Positions 25,527 through 34,407 of a DNA stretch of 45,677 bases are shown in pieces. A model generated the notes under the pieces. That model was given only the letters and a program-made list of their open reading frames with translations, made no database searches and had not been told where the DNA came from. The first letter of the stretch is position 1, and every line of letters starts with the position of its first letter. A program made the position numbers and the translations under genes. The stretch is from NCBI GenBank assembly GCA_018815555.1, contig JAHIWF010000158.1:1-45677 (forward strand), given 5' to 3'. The DNA is from Spirochaetota bacterium. GTDB lineage: Bacteria; Spirochaetota; Spirochaetia; Treponematales; UBA12059.

Positions 25527-27755
25527 CTACTCCTCCATGAGCTCCATCACACCGGCAGCCTTAACAAACAATACCGGAGGCAATTCTTTAAAATGATCGA
25601 GTTCGCGTTCGAATAATAATTTATCCAGCTTAAACATACGCGCCAGTTGTCCGGCCTTTTTTCCGGGCATACCCACCAGAATCAGAGAGGCATCACTACT
25701 GACCGTATGCAGCACGTCGACGAAGGAGTTTTCATCCTCTTCAAGCAAAAGCAGTTCGGCACTGATATTATTGTGATCCAGTAGTTCGTGCATTTCGGCT
25801 TCAACATCGGACTTCGACTGCCCAGCCTCCAGCCGGCGGACCAGACGTACCGACGGTGGAATTATTCCAGTTTCTTCATCACTCTTTACTATTATATAAG
25901 CCAGCAACGCCATCAGATTTCCGTTATCTTCACCCTTCCACCACAGATCGAGCCGCGGGGCCTTGTCCACAGGTATCGGTCCGTGCTGATAGACCATGAC
26001 GTTTTTCCCCTGCTCTATCAGCTTTTCGATAATTGCCGAAAGATGCAAACGGGTATCGGCACTCAGCAGCACCGAGTTAAAGCTTAGCCCACTGGGCAAA
26101 GCCAGCTGGGCAGCCGCCGGAATAAATTCCGAAGCCTCTTTTTGGTCAACATCCACAATTCTGGCATCATCGGGCAGCTGGCTTACATCCACTCCATTCT
26201 TGCCAGGTATCACATTAATGGAAACCATACCCTTAAAGTCAGCAATCCTGCGCGCCAGCCGCAGCGCTGGCAGGCCATCGTCCAACTGGTCACCGAACAC
26301 AAATACCGAAAGCAGCGGCCGCCAGTTCTTGGTTCCCTGAATGATTTTCTTCAGCCGGTGCATACCCCAGTTGATAATCGAGAACATCAGCCCCCACCAT
26401 ACGCCTTCCAGCTGCCCCTTGGCTTTATAGCGCAGGATCAGGTTAAAGATTAGCAGCTGGCTGCCAAGAACTATCAGTCCAAGCCACCAGCTGTCCATGG
26501 CAATAATGGTCATAGAACCGATAAAACCGGCCAGGCCGACAAAAGTCGGTACCTTGCGGGTCGGCCGGAAGCTGGGATTTCCGGAAACCCTTTCAAAGAA
26601 AGCTACTAGATTTATCCAGCCGTACACAACCAGGAAGGCAATACCCACAACACGAGAGGAAACATTAACATCACCACTCCAGACCACAACCATGGCGATG
26701 ATAAAGGTCAGAAGGGTGGCAAAGCGCGGCTCGCTTCCGCCTTTTTTAAAATCTTTTTTTAATATGTCCATCCAGCGCGGCAGGATAGAATCCTCCACCA
26801 GAGCCTGAGCAGTTCGCGGCGCGGTTACAAAGTAGGACAGCGCTGACGAGCCTGTAGCCACCATAACGCCGGCCATCAGAATTACATACAGGATAATATT
26901 GCCGGAGAACAGCCTGGTCATCGAAGGAATATTTCCGGCAGAATCAACAACCAGCATACTCGGGTTAATAAAACTGAACACTATGGCCAGTCCGGCATAT
27001 ACGGCAAAAGTAATGGCGATAGCAATAAAAGTACCGCGGAACAGGCTTCTTTTGGGTGTCTTCAGCAGACCGCTCATGCCCACGCCGGCATCAATTCCGG
27101 TAACTGCCGGGAAAAAAGTAGTCAGTGCCACAAAAAAACCATAGGCAGTGCCTGCTCCGCGCAGGTTGGCCATGGACTGGAAGATCGGCTGCCCGCCGGC
27201 TTGCAGACCCATCATCGGGCTGAAAAAGAAACCGCCTATAGCCACCGAAAGCATCAGAAAGATGATAAACTGAATCTTGACCACAAAGTCGGCACCTATC
27301 AGCGAAGAAACCAGCCCGAGTAGGGCCAGCAAGCTGCCCAGAAGCTGCTTTTGCACCAATATCGACCAGCCCATACTCTCGGCCAGGGCTGCTATTGCCG
27401 GGATGCCCTGCAACAATTCCTGTAACGGAGTGGCAAAACCTATGGCATAAAAACCGATACTGGCTGCCTGGGCCAGAAACAGTTGTATGCCGATGGAGCC
27501 ACCGAAGGCTTTTCCCAGGCTGCGTTTTGATACCGCGTACATGCCGCCAGAGCCGATATTGTGCACAGAACTGGTACAATCACCGATGGAAAATGCCGTT
27601 GCTGTGGTTATGAGATTAGCCACCACTACAATTAACAGCATGTTGACCAGGCCCATCTCGCCCACCAGATGCGGCAAGAGCAGAAAGAGCACCGCGCCGA
27701 GGATGGCCTCGAAGCTGGGGATAAATACCCCGTTGAATGTACCAAGCTTTTTCAT
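25527..27755 (-). CDS. APC-superfamily permease (CCC/amino-acid permease-like) with soluble C-terminal domain
   Basis: 12 TM-like segments beginning LGTFNGVFIPSFEAILGAVLFLLLP, IGSGGMYAVSKRSLG; about 250-aa C-terminal soluble region. Confidence 0.75.
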   Translation of the reverse strand: MKKLGTFNGVFIPSFEAILGAVLFLLLPHLVGEMGLVNMLLIVVVANLITTATAFSIGDCTSSVHNIGSGGMYAVSKRSLGKAFGGSIGIQLFLAQAASIGFYAIGFATPLQELLQGIPAIAALAESMGWSILVQKQLLGSLLALLGLVSSLIGADFVVKIQFIIFLMLSVAIGGFFFSPMMGLQAGGQPIFQSMANLRGAGTAYGFFVALTTFFPAVTGIDAGVGMSGLLKTPKRSLFRGTFIAIAITFAVYAGLAIVFSFINPSMLVVDSAGNIPSMTRLFSGNIILYVILMAGVMVATGSSALSYFVTAPRTAQALVEDSILPRWMDILKKDFKKGGSEPRFATLLTFIIAMVVVWSGDVNVSSRVVGIAFLVVYGWINLVAFFERVSGNPSFRPTRKVPTFVGLAGFIGSMTIIAMDSWWLGLIVLGSQLLIFNLILRYKAKGQLEGVWWGLMFSIINWGMHRLKKIIQGTKNWRPLLSVFVFGDQLDDGLPALRLARRIADFKGMVSINVIPGKNGVDVSQLPDDARIVDVDQKEASEFIPAAAQLALPSGLSFNSVLLSADTRLHLSAIIEKLIEQGKNVMVYQHGPIPVDKAPRLDLWWKGEDNGNLMALLAYIIVKSDEETGIIPPSVRLVRRLEAGQSKSDVEAEMHELLDHNNISAELLLLEEDENSFVDVLHTVSSDASLILVGMPGKKAGQLARMFKLDKLLFERELDHFKELPPVLFVKAAGVMELMEE

Positions 27756-27809
27756 AGTACAGATGAGTATAAGAAGCCGCAGGATGCTTGTCCAGCTGAA
27801 ACGGAGTTT

Positions 27810-28475
27810 TTATAAATCCTGCAGGAACTGCAGTGTCTTGTCCACCTTTGGGGCTACTACCAGACGACAGTAGGCGGCATCTGGATTCTTGGCAAAATAG
27901 TCCTGATGGTACTCTTCGGCCAGCCAGAAACGCTCCAACGGCTGCAGTTCCGTTACCACGGCGTTTTCATACACATTGCCGGCCCGGCCAAGTGCCGACT
28001 GCGCGGCCTTCAGCTGCAGCTCGTCGCGATACAAAATAATGGACCGATACTGCGGACCGATATCCGCGCCTTGCCGGTTGGGCGTCGTAGGATCATGTAT
28101 AGTAAAGAATAGATCGAACAGCAGCTCCAGGTTGGTATAGGCCGGATCGTAAACAATGCGCACTACCTCGGCATGGCCGCTTGTACCCAGTGAAACCACC
28201 CGGTAATCCGGATTGGGGCGCTCTCCGCCGGAGTAACCGGACTCAACTGACAGAACCCCCGGAACCAGTTCATAGGCTGCTTCAAGACACCAGAAGCAGC
28301 CGCCGCCCAGCACCAGCTCATCCATCCCGGCCGGGAGTTCTGCCAATCGGCTGTTCGTACTGGTCGATACTGCCGCTGAACCAGAAACGGAGTCAACACT
28401 CGCTGAATCAATCATATCCGGAGCAACACAGGCGGCGAGGCCGATGGTCAATAGTATAATTATTGTATATTTCAT
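27810..28475 (-). CDS. msrA: Peptide methionine sulfoxide reductase MsrA, predicted lipoprotein
   Basis: GGGCFWCLEAAYELVPGV, SGYSGG, GTSGHAEVV, QYRSII; N-terminal lipobox LAAC. Confidence 0.92.
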   Translation of the reverse strand: MKYTIIILLTIGLAACVAPDMIDSASVDSVSGSAAVSTSTNSRLAELPAGMDELVLGGGCFWCLEAAYELVPGVLSVESGYSGGERPNPDYRVVSLGTSGHAEVVRIVYDPAYTNLELLFDLFFTIHDPTTPNRQGADIGPQYRSIILYRDELQLKAAQSALGRAGNVYENAVVTELQPLERFWLAEEYHQDYFAKNPDAAYCRLVVAPKVDKTLQFLQDL

Positions 28476-28538
28476 AAAACTAATATAATAAAAAGGCGAC
28501 AGGTTTTGTGAAAAAACGTAATTATCGCTGGTTCCGGA

Positions 28539-28567
28539 TTGACAGGTTTATAAGCGGCACGTATTCT
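28539..28567 (+). promoter_or_regulatory. sigma70-like promoter upstream of the membrane GGDEF gene
   Basis: TTGACA - 17 nt - TATTCT, about 80 nt upstream of GTG 28655. Confidence 0.6.
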
Positions 28568-28654
28568 ATGCTGGACAGAGCCAAGCTACATCGAGTAATC
28601 AGCTTGTTGAGTCTGTAAATAATACAATATAAAACAAAAAGACGGAGATACAGC

Positions 28655-29701
28655 GTGAAACTGCTTTCCCACGCAGCTGCAGTACTTACAGGAATCTTCC
28701 TTACCGCACTACTCCTCACGCTCAGAGCAACTTTGCCGTTTTTGGGAATGCCGGTGTCGGCAGTAAGTCTGATCCGTATGCTGTTGCCGGCTATTATCCT
28801 ACTTGGGGCCATAATCCTCAGCGTCGACACACTGATTCGTAAAGACAAAGCCTGGATTCAGTTTTCCGGCCGCAGTAAAACCGTGCTGGCAATCATCAGC
28901 TTCATTCTTACTATGGCCATATGTACAGTAGATCTGCTGACCGGTTTTGTACCTTTCCTGATTCTGCCAGGGCTGCTGGCTATCAGTGTGATGCTATGGA
29001 ACCATCCGCGCATACTGGGCTCGCTCAGCGTACTGGCAGTAATTCTGCTGGCAGCCGGACAGCTGCTACTGCACAAAGCGCTGACTATGGATTTTATAAG
29101 CTTGCTCGGCTTCGGCCTGCTCTTGTCGTTTTTCGGTTCGGAGCTGGTTCGGCGCAATCTGGCTCCCACCGAAGCCAGGCTAAAATCGCTGGAAGCCGAA
29201 AACCAGGAACTCTGGAACCTTTCCTACCGCGACTCGCTTACCGGCCTGTTCAACCGGCGCTACATGCAGCAAACCACCTCGCATATTTTTGCGCGCGCCG
29301 TGCGCTATCGCGAACAGCTGCATGTGCTGATGCTGGATATTGACCATTTCAAGAAGGTTAACGACAAACTGGGACACGCAGTCGGCGACGAGGTACTAAA
29401 AGCGGTTTCGGCCACCATCCAGTCCTGCATCCGGTCCAGCGACGTGGCGGCCCGCTACGGCGGTGAAGAATTTATCATTTTTATTGTGCAGGCCAATTCC
29501 GAGCTTACCCAGTTTATCGCCAACCGCATCCGCGATGGTGTGGCTGCGCTTAATATTTCCGGGGTTCCCTGGCCGGTAACCATAAGCATAGGCGTAGCCG
29601 GGCTGCAAGACGGCGACAACCAGGAAGGCCTCATCGAACGGGCCGACAAGTTTCTGTATACCTCAAAACACCAGGGGCGCAACCGCGTTTCAGGATTCTG
29701 A
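28655..29701 (+). CDS. Membrane diguanylate cyclase (GGEEF, I-site present)
   Basis: About six TM segments, then DSLTGLFNRRYM, MLDIDHFKKVNDKLGHAVGD, I-site RSSD before RYGGEEF. Confidence 0.9.
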   Translation: MKLLSHAAAVLTGIFLTALLLTLRATLPFLGMPVSAVSLIRMLLPAIILLGAIILSVDTLIRKDKAWIQFSGRSKTVLAIISFILTMAICTVDLLTGFVPFLILPGLLAISVMLWNHPRILGSLSVLAVILLAAGQLLLHKALTMDFISLLGFGLLLSFFGSELVRRNLAPTEARLKSLEAENQELWNLSYRDSLTGLFNRRYMQQTTSHIFARAVRYREQLHVLMLDIDHFKKVNDKLGHAVGDEVLKAVSATIQSCIRSSDVAARYGGEEFIIFIVQANSELTQFIANRIRDGVAALNISGVPWPVTISIGVAGLQDGDNQEGLIERADKFLYTSKHQGRNRVSGF

Positions 29702-30892
29702 AAGCGGTACCTCCAGTCTGCAAACCAACCCGGGTCCGCGCGACCAGCTGACAGAGCCATCTACCTGACCCACCAGCGAACGTATTATAGACAGACCAAG
29801 ATTACCGCCGATTTCCGGGTCCAGACTATCCGGCAGCCCCGGACCGTTATCGCCAATGTGCAGCGAGACATGCTTTGTGTCTGACTCCAGGGTAATGGCT
29901 ATGCATAAGTCCGCAGTACCGCGCAGTCCGTATTTCAGCGAATTGGTTACCAGTTCATTGATAATCAGTCCGAGCGGGATGCTAGTCTCCAGGGGGATTC
30001 TGGTCGGGGCCAGCGAATACTGTATCCGCGGTGCCCGTGGTGCGGCCGAGGCGATGGTATGCACCAGGTTGGGAATATAAGAAGCCAGATCGATACTGGA
30101 AAAATCCTCGGACTGGTACAGCTCGGCATGCACCAGGGCCATGGCGCTGATGCGATTGCGTGCTTCGTTCAGGGTATTCTGCACACTGGCATCCTGGGAT
30201 TCGCTACTCTGCAGGTGCAGCAGGCTGTCCACAATCTGCAGATTATTCTTGACCCGATGATGAACTTCCTTAAAGAGCACCGTATTTTGATCTAAAGCCT
30301 TCTGCAGCCGCACTTTTTCGTGCTCCAGTTCACGGGTGCGCTCCTGCACCCGGGCTTCCAGCGTTTCGTACAGAATGCCGTTGCGCAGTACCAGGGCCAG
30401 CACTCCGGCCAGTTTGTCCAGGCTGGAAACCAGATTGCCCAAATGCTGTTCATCCATCAGCCCGAAGAGGAACATGACTCCGCTACGATTATTTTCGTAT
30501 AACAGTGGAATTATGATGGTCAAACCAGCGTCCAGTCCGATTAGGCATTCTTCGATGCGGCGCAGCAGTTCATCCTCCGGGGCAGCCTCCTCCGGCCGGC
30601 AGAAATACTGGATATGCGGCAACTCATGCGCCAGCTCCACCAGCTTCTGCATGTCGGCACTGTCGGCCAGACTGCGCCGGCGTTCTGGAACTGCCGAAAT
30701 CAGGCGGTGCAGGTGCTCGGAGCCGTTACCGAGACACTGAAATACCAAGACAGTTTTTACCCCCACAAAATGCCGCAGCCGTTCGGCCAGCAGCCCGGCG
30801 CTACCCGAAGGGCTGTCGGCCGCCGACAACACGCTTTGCAGAAGATCGGATAAAAGTATGCCGAAGGCGGCTTCGTCGCTATGCGCCGTCAT
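29690..30892 (-). CDS. GAF-like sensor plus HisKA_2/HATPase histidine kinase
   Basis: LFKEVHHRVKNNLQIVDSLLHLQ, LIINELVTNSLKYG, IGDNGPGLP; N-terminal GAF-like region. Start overlaps the DUF1638 gene. Confidence 0.85.
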   Translation of the reverse strand: MTAHSDEAAFGILLSDLLQSVLSAADSPSGSAGLLAERLRHFVGVKTVLVFQCLGNGSEHLHRLISAVPERRRSLADSADMQKLVELAHELPHIQYFCRPEEAAPEDELLRRIEECLIGLDAGLTIIIPLLYENNRSGVMFLFGLMDEQHLGNLVSSLDKLAGVLALVLRNGILYETLEARVQERTRELEHEKVRLQKALDQNTVLFKEVHHRVKNNLQIVDSLLHLQSSESQDASVQNTLNEARNRISAMALVHAELYQSEDFSSIDLASYIPNLVHTIASAAPRAPRIQYSLAPTRIPLETSIPLGLIINELVTNSLKYGLRGTADLCIAITLESDTKHVSLHIGDNGPGLPDSLDPEIGGNLGLSIIRSLVGQVDGSVSWSRGPGLVCRLEVPLSES

Positions 30893-31466
30893 AAGCCCCC
30901 AGATCTTTCAGGGCAGCGCGGATGGACAGTTCCAACTGCTGCAGGCCGGTGTGTTCGATCCGCACTGGCATGCCCATAAACGCTTCTATTTCCTTGATGG
31001 TACCGGAGGGGATAGTACTGACGCCGGTATCCAGATACACCAAGCCGCTCATAGAATCGGCCATAAAACGCCTGGCAAGGTCCGGGTCGGCAAAGCCCAG
31101 CTCGGTTTTAAAAACCTCAGCCCAGCGTTCGGTCCATTCCGGCATAAAGAAAAAAGAACCCTTGCTCCGCAACTCACAATAACGCGGCGAGCCAAGCATT
31201 ATCTCGCAGCAATTTACCCCAGCAGTACGCCGACAAACTGAAGGTCGTATAAACTCATCCATATTATGGCAGCAGTCGCCATACACCAACAGGGTTGGCT
31301 CCGGGTTGAGCAAGGCAGTGTGCAGAATCTGGTCCAGCTTTTCCGGCTGCATGTGCAGCATGGAGTCAAGAAAACTTAAGCGCAGCCCGGACAGCAGTTC
31401 CGGAGGCAGTCTGGCAAGTTCTTGTCGGAAAATGCCACAGGCCAGGGTGCGGACTTTGCTACTCAT
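30879..31466 (-). CDS. DUF1638-like protein
   Basis: LACGIFRQEL, YGDCCHN, NCCEIMLGS, FFFMPEWTERW, VYLDTG, the pattern recalled for DUF1638; start reset to 31466. Confidence 0.7.
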   Translation of the reverse strand: MSSKVRTLACGIFRQELARLPPELLSGLRLSFLDSMLHMQPEKLDQILHTALLNPEPTLLVYGDCCHNMDEFIRPSVCRRTAGVNCCEIMLGSPRYCELRSKGSFFFMPEWTERWAEVFKTELGFADPDLARRFMADSMSGLVYLDTGVSTIPSGTIKEIEAFMGMPVRIEHTGLQQLELSIRAALKDLGAYDGA

Positions 31467-32484
31467 AAGCCGACCGGGCAATGACCTGTTTCACTGCCTC
31501 AAGTACAGCCGGATCGGTTCGCCAGGGCAGCTCGGCCCCGGAACTGCAGAGCATCCAGCGCTGGTCGCCCCGCATCGAATGCAGCAGAGCTTCCACCTGG
31601 CGTTGTACTCCGTCTACCCCGTAAGCGTCAAAGTGCGGTCCGGAGATATTACCCAAAAGCAGGCAGTCCGGCCCGGCTTCCTTCCTGGCCGCGTCCAGTG
31701 AGTCCTGCGGGCTGAGCAAAAAGCCGGCCAGATTAGGAAGGTTTGTATACAAAGACAAGCTGCCGGACAGCCGGTTGCCGCCATGATGGAAAACCAGTGG
31801 TACAGGCGAGAAGGCAAAGGCCTGGTGCAAAATCGGCAGAGCAAGCTTGCGCAGATTGTCCATATCCAATAACTCTGGATTGGCCATCATTACCGGGCAG
31901 GAAAGCATGTTTACTCCTGCAGCCGCATAGGCCTCCGCCATGCCACGGAAGTGCTCAAGGCATTTTTCGGCCAGGGCAGCAGCAGCAGCTTTGTCGAACA
32001 ACAAGGCATCCAGCCAGTTTTCCATGCCGATCAGCAGTATCGGCAGGTCTACCGGCGCAATAAGCGGTGCTACCAACAGCCGCTGGCCACCATACTCCGC
32101 GGCCATAGCCCTGGCTGCCCCGAGCAGATACCCCAGCCCAGCATCCTTGTACGGATCGGGCAGCGGAACCTCCAACGCGGCCGCCACTGTCGAATAAGGC
32201 GGCTTGCCGACATTCGGCGCAGCCTGCGGCTGCGCTCCCACCGGAGCACCAAAAGCCGCAGCATGATAGGCAAACAAAAAGGGCGTAAAAACCACATCCG
32301 GGTCCAGCAAGGCCACTGCCGCCCGCTGGCCGCGTACATACAGCTCCGGCTGGCTGAAATAATCGGCCAGAGGCAGGTCGGCCAGCCTGGCACCGAACAC
32401 ACTGGTTACCAGGCCATACGGTACCCGGTCGCGCTCCTGCCCGGCCAGCGTTGCCCCTATCCGCTCCATGTGGGTCATACTCAA
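31459..32484 (-). CDS. Uroporphyrinogen decarboxylase-family (MtbA/UroD-like) methyltransferase
   Basis: MERIGATLAGQERDRVPYG..., VFHHGGNRLSGSL, GNISGPHF; next to a corrinoid protein. Confidence 0.8.
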   Translation of the reverse strand: MSMTHMERIGATLAGQERDRVPYGLVTSVFGARLADLPLADYFSQPELYVRGQRAAVALLDPDVVFTPFLFAYHAAAFGAPVGAQPQAAPNVGKPPYSTVAAALEVPLPDPYKDAGLGYLLGAARAMAAEYGGQRLLVAPLIAPVDLPILLIGMENWLDALLFDKAAAAALAEKCLEHFRGMAEAYAAAGVNMLSCPVMMANPELLDMDNLRKLALPILHQAFAFSPVPLVFHHGGNRLSGSLSLYTNLPNLAGFLLSPQDSLDAARKEAGPDCLLLGNISGPHFDAYGVDGVQRQVEALLHSMRGDQRWMLCSSGAELPWRTDPAVLEAVKQVIARSAYE

Positions 32485-32489
32485 CTCCT

Positions 32490-33170
32490 TCAGCCGGCCG
32501 GGGCTGCCGCCGGTTTTTTGGAAAGGCCCTCTGCCAGGCGTTCCATTAATTGCGGTGCTTCCATGGCCGAATCCGCCGTTCCGTCCGCTCCAAGCTCCTG
32601 CACCAGGTCAGGCCGCAGTCGGAAAATGGCACCGCCCACCGCCAGTTTTATGCTGTCGCCCAGATTTCGCCGGTCCAGTTCGACCCGTACCGCCTTGATA
32701 TTCAGTGCGGTTGTAAGCATCATGGCAGAAACGCCGATAATGCAGGCCCCATGCCGCACCGCAGCATCGACAAAATCGGCAGCCGGAACATCATTGCCCA
32801 GATCCACTACCTGCCAGCCGTGTAGGCGCAAAAATGCTATTACCATGCGGCGTCCAAGCACATGAAAGTCATCCTCAATATTCCCCATGATAATGACACC
32901 GCGGCTGCCATCGCCTACCGGTGCGCTGCCGCTCTTTAAATACTCATCCAATAGCAATTCAGTTACCTTGCCCGCAACATAGCTTTGGGCCAATGAAATT
33001 TTACTTTCACCCCACATCTCCCCGGCTCTGCGCAATACCGGCTCGACCAGACCATGTATCAGCTCAGGATAGCCGCTGCGCTCGGCCTCTTTCCGTAATT
33101 TTGCTACTGCCCCATCCAGATTCCCGGCCAGAATATCATCGAGCAGTTCTATTTCCTGATACTCAAACAT
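32490..33170 (-). CDS. Corrinoid (cobalamin-binding) methyltransferase protein
   Basis: Methionine synthase B12-type fold: helical cap, GNIEDDFHVLGRRMVIAFLRLHGWQVVDLGNDVP (DxHxxG), SAMMLTTA, VGGA. Confidence 0.88.
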   Translation of the reverse strand: MFEYQEIELLDDILAGNLDGAVAKLRKEAERSGYPELIHGLVEPVLRRAGEMWGESKISLAQSYVAGKVTELLLDEYLKSGSAPVGDGSRGVIIMGNIEDDFHVLGRRMVIAFLRLHGWQVVDLGNDVPAADFVDAAVRHGACIIGVSAMMLTTALNIKAVRVELDRRNLGDSIKLAVGGAIFRLRPDLVQELGADGTADSAMEAPQLMERLAEGLSKKPAAAPAG

Positions 33171-33190
33171 GCCCGTCCTCCATAACCATA

Positions 33191-33219
33191 ACTATAAGGC
33201 TAAGCTCTGGCTGTGTCAA
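33191..33219 (-). promoter_or_regulatory. sigma70-like promoter of the corrinoid operon
   Basis: Minus strand TTGACA - 17 nt - TATAGT, followed by SD ggagg. Confidence 0.7.
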
Positions 33220-33312
33220 AAAAGCGGGGCAAGCGAGCGAACTATCAAGGCAGGCTGCCAGGTCTTTGATACAGCTTTACCAGACGGCCATCGGGCACGT
33301 ATACTTGGCACT

Positions 33313-34320
33313 ATGAACACACTCAAACATCTGGCCGTGCGCGGCAGCGACATCCTGGTCGCAACTGATTCCATAAATCCTGACCAAACTGTGCCAGTCG
33401 ACTGCTGGCTGCATCCTGTCCTGCCGGCGGAGTTTTTGGCTCTGGCAGAGGACCATTGCCCCTTGTCACTGGCCGTCACGCCAAGCCGCTATGTTGTTCA
33501 TTCCTTTTCTGTTGACCAGCTGTCGCCGGCAAACTGCAGCTGGCTGCCGCTACGCGACCTGGTATACCGACTGCCCGAAGAAAGCTGGCTGCCGGCGGCC
33601 CGGGCCATGGCCTATGCCAACTGGCATCGCGGAAACCGCTTCTGCGCACGCTGCGGCGCGGCCATGGCGGATGCCGCACAGACAGCAGCGGCAGGTACAG
33701 CTGCGGCCGCTACAGTTTGGCTGTCCGGCAGCCCAGGCGCCGCAGCGGAGGCCCCAACAGCGCTGCCTACTCCGCCTTCTGCCGTCAGCCCAGGTTCCGG
33801 GTCTGGCTCGAGTGTCGAAGCGGCGGCCGTACCAAAGGCAGCACCTTTTGCCTCTGCCGCGCTCGCCGCCGCCGAGCCGGGAGAGCTGGCACTGCGCTGC
33901 ACCGGTTGCGGCCAGCTGCTTTTTCCGCGGATTTCGCCGGCTATCCTGGCGGTGGTGGTAAAGGACGGCAAGCTGCTCTTGGCCAGAAACGCCGCCAACA
34001 AGCAGGGCTTCTGGAGCCTGGTAGCCGGTTTTATGGAACCAGGCGAGCGCTTCGAAGACTGCGTCCGGCGCGAAGTGCGCGAGGAGGTTGGCATCGAGGT
34101 GCAGGTAGACGGCTATCTTGGTTCGCAGCCCTGGCCCTTCCCCGACCAGCTAATGGTAGGATTTTCGGCCAGCTGGGTGTCCGGCGAGCTAAAACCCGAC
34201 GGCATCGAGATTGCCGAGGCGCTCTGGTTTGCTCCCGATCAGCTGCCGCCGGTGCCGCGCAGCGGCAGTCTTTCGCGCCGCCTGATCGATCAAGCCTGCA
34301 AAAAGCTGTCAGCTAGCTGA
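33313..34320 (+). CDS. nudC: NAD+ diphosphatase NudC (Nudix) with extended zinc ribbon
   Basis: FCARCG ... CTGCGQLLFPRISPAILAVV, Nudix box GFMEPGERFEDCVRREVREEVGI, SQPWPFPDQLM; start reset to ATG 33313. Confidence 0.9.
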   Translation: MNTLKHLAVRGSDILVATDSINPDQTVPVDCWLHPVLPAEFLALAEDHCPLSLAVTPSRYVVHSFSVDQLSPANCSWLPLRDLVYRLPEESWLPAARAMAYANWHRGNRFCARCGAAMADAAQTAAAGTAAAATVWLSGSPGAAAEAPTALPTPPSAVSPGSGSGSSVEAAAVPKAAPFASAALAAAEPGELALRCTGCGQLLFPRISPAILAVVVKDGKLLLARNAANKQGFWSLVAGFMEPGERFEDCVRREVREEVGIEVQVDGYLGSQPWPFPDQLMVGFSASWVSGELKPDGIEIAEALWFAPDQLPPVPRSGSLSRRLIDQACKKLSAS

Positions 34321-34341
34321 ATTTTCAACTGGTCACATGGA

Positions 34342-34364
34342 AAAATACATTTATAATGTATTTT
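34342..34364. promoter_or_regulatory. Perfect 10-bp inverted repeat (3-nt spacer), candidate distal operator
   Basis: AAAATACATT TAT AATGTATTTT. Confidence 0.6.
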
Positions 34365-34367
34365 AAT

Positions 34368-34393
34368 CAAATAATATGTTGACATATTATTTG
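34368..34393. promoter_or_regulatory. Perfect 11-bp inverted repeat (4-nt spacer) centred on the -35 box
   Basis: CAAATAATATG TTGA CATATTATTTG; -35 TTGACA at 34379-34384. Confidence 0.7.
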
Positions 34394-34407
34394 TCAGGTA
34401 CTATTAT
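34379..34407 (+). promoter_or_regulatory. Strong sigma70-like promoter of the GGDEF-RHH gene
   Basis: TTGACA - 17 nt - TATTAT, then SD aggagg. Confidence 0.75.

Noticed and set aside
31951-32865. 304-aa ORF opposite the UroD/corrinoid genes
   Set aside because: Spans two confident genes in antisense; low-quality composition.
33171-33312. Possible cobalamin riboswitch upstream of the corrinoid operon
   Set aside because: The promoter-to-ATG distance on the minus strand is only about 20 nt, too short for a B12 riboswitch.
34342-34364. AT-rich palindrome as nudC terminator
   Set aside because: The stem is almost entirely A/T and lies beside a second, larger palindrome on the -35; operator function is more plausible, though not excluded.
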